Shown here piece after piece: positions 63,157-64,000 of a stretch of DNA of 64,000 nt. Source of the DNA: Thiolapillus brandeum. Lineage in GTDB: Bacteria; Pseudomonadota; Gammaproteobacteria; Chromatiales; Chromatiaceae. The number at the start of each line of letters is the position of its first letter. The stretch's first letter is position 1. The stretch spans positions 930,001 through 994,000 of the forward strand of contig NZ_AP012273.1 in NCBI RefSeq assembly GCF_000828615.1, read 5' to 3'. Below the pieces are notes generated by a model. That model was not told the origin of the DNA. It made no database searches and saw nothing but the letters and a program-made list of their open reading frames with translations. The position numbers and the translations under genes were made by a program.

Positions 63157-64000
63157 ATGACCTATGAAGTGACAATCGAGCCATTGGGCGAGACCATCGA
63201 GGTCGAGGAAGATCAGACCCTGCTGGACGCGGCCTTGCGCGCCGGGATTTATCTGCCTTATGCCTGTGGCCACGGCCTGTGTTCCACCTGCAAGATCGAT
63301 GTTCTCGAAGGCGAGGTCGATCAGGGTGAGGCATCTCCGTTCGCGCTCATGGATTTCGAGCGGGAGGAAGGAAAATGCCTGGCCTGTTGTGCGCGCCCGA
63401 CGAGCGATCTGGTCATCGAGGCCGACGTTGATGAGGATTCGGATGCTCGCCGATTGCCGGTCAGGGATTTCACCGCCAAGGTATCCCGGATCGACCATCT
63501 CACGCCCCGGATCAAGTCCATCGTGCTTGCCATCGTCGATGATGAGATCGAATTCCAGGCCGGTCAGTACGTCAACCTGTTCGTGCCGGGCCTGGAAGAG
63601 CACCCGCGTGCCTTTTCCATCGCCAATCCCCCTTCCGAGTCCACCTTCGTGGAACTGAATGTGGCATTGGTTGAAGGCGGTGCGGCCACGACCTGGCTGC
63701 ACGAAGCGCTGAAGGTCGGGGATACGCTACGCTTTAGCGGCCCCTTCGGGCGATTCTTCGTCCGCAAGTCTGCGCCCGAGCCAATGATCTTTCTGGCGGG
63801 TGGTTCCGGCCTCTCCAGTCCCAAGTCGATGATCCTGGATCTGTTTGAAAATGGAGAGATGCGCGACGTCACACTGATCTATGGGGCCCGCAACCAGGAT
63901 GAGCTCTATTACCGGGAACTCTTTGAGGAACTGGCCAAGGAGCATTCCAACTTTCGCTACGTGCCGGCCCTTTCAGAAGAGCCGGAGGATTCCGGCTGGG
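63157..64000 (+). CDS. dmpP: Phenol hydroxylase reductase (P5), 3' truncated by window edge
   Basis: The reductase passes electrons from NADH through FAD and a [2Fe-2S] centre to the oxygenase. About 281 residues are present and the frame runs off the window. The N-terminal plant-type ferredoxin has YACGHGLCSTCKID and CLACC; the FAD domain has PRAFSIANPPS; the NAD domain has FLAGGSGLSSPKSMI. The usual length is about 350 residues. It starts 10 bases after dmpO with an AAGGAG site. Confidence 0.96.
   Translation, partial: MTYEVTIEPLGETIEVEEDQTLLDAALRAGIYLPYACGHGLCSTCKIDVLEGEVDQGEASPFALMDFEREEGKCLACCARPTSDLVIEADVDEDSDARRLPVRDFTAKVSRIDHLTPRIKSIVLAIVDDEIEFQAGQYVNLFVPGLEEHPRAFSIANPPSESTFVELNVALVEGGAATTWLHEALKVGDTLRFSGPFGRFFVRKSAPEPMIFLAGGSGLSSPKSMILDLFENGEMRDVTLIYGARNQDELYYRELFEELAKEHSNFRYVPALSEEPEDSGW

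Overview
The window reads as a chromosomal segment of a gammaproteobacterium. The lineage is inferred from sdhCDABE gene order, slyX, a DarP/YjgA protein, a GacA/UvrY-type regulator in the neighbourhood of uvrC-pgsA-tRNAGly-tRNACys, and release factor 3. Periplasmic nitrate reductase, an Rnf complex tied to a pyruvate:ferredoxin oxidoreductase, PEP synthase, CysZ and cytochrome c4 suggest a metabolically flexible respirer, perhaps a nitrate-respiring or sulfur-oxidizing relative of Chromatiales; this is inference. Genes are dense and overlap often (ATGA, GTGA and TAATG junctions).

Layout. 1-5.7 kb: 3' part of ligA, an MscS channel, slyX, a short signal peptidase I, cysZ and a DUF3016-type protein. 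5.7-9.1 kb: a hairpin-rich repeat, a GT4 glycosyltransferase, uppP and a phosphopantetheinyl transferase. 9.1-17.4 kb: recJ, darP, sdhCDABE, cytochrome c4, prfC and a bolA-family gene. 17.4-26.6 kb: a secreted subtilase, a Ycf46-like AAA ATPase, a uvrY/gacA-like regulator, a family-5-like uracil-DNA glycosylase, an NSS transporter, uvrC and pgsA. 26.6-31.7 kb: tRNAGly and tRNACys, then an endonuclease-like lipoprotein, an esterase relic and a YtrA-type GntR/ABC operon, then tRNALeu. 31.7-35.1 kb: an Mla-like MCE lipid-transport operon with a STAS-permease fusion.

35.2-50.5 kb is the energy and carbon block. On the minus strand run rnfB, a 1642-residue PFOR with a C-terminal ferredoxin domain, tpx, rnfCDGEA, a tiny Cys-rich membrane protein, ppsA and its regulator; a divergent LysR gene faces rnfB across a promoter packed with ATTG/CAAT dyads. 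Together these could use ion-motive force to reduce ferredoxin, make pyruvate from acetyl-CoA and CO2, and lift it to PEP. 51-54.8 kb holds a minimal napDABC with a small tetraheme NapC. 55-57 kb holds an HDOD protein, an ISL3-type transposase relic and a nested inverted-repeat element. 57-64 kb holds a FadL porin, a zinc alcohol dehydrogenase and a multicomponent phenol hydroxylase (dmpKLMNOP, the last cut by the window edge) behind a near-perfect sigma-54 promoter.

The least explained content is a set of 164-283 bp elements with terminal inverted repeats and chains of hairpins, in several sequence families, sitting at gene ends and regulatory regions.
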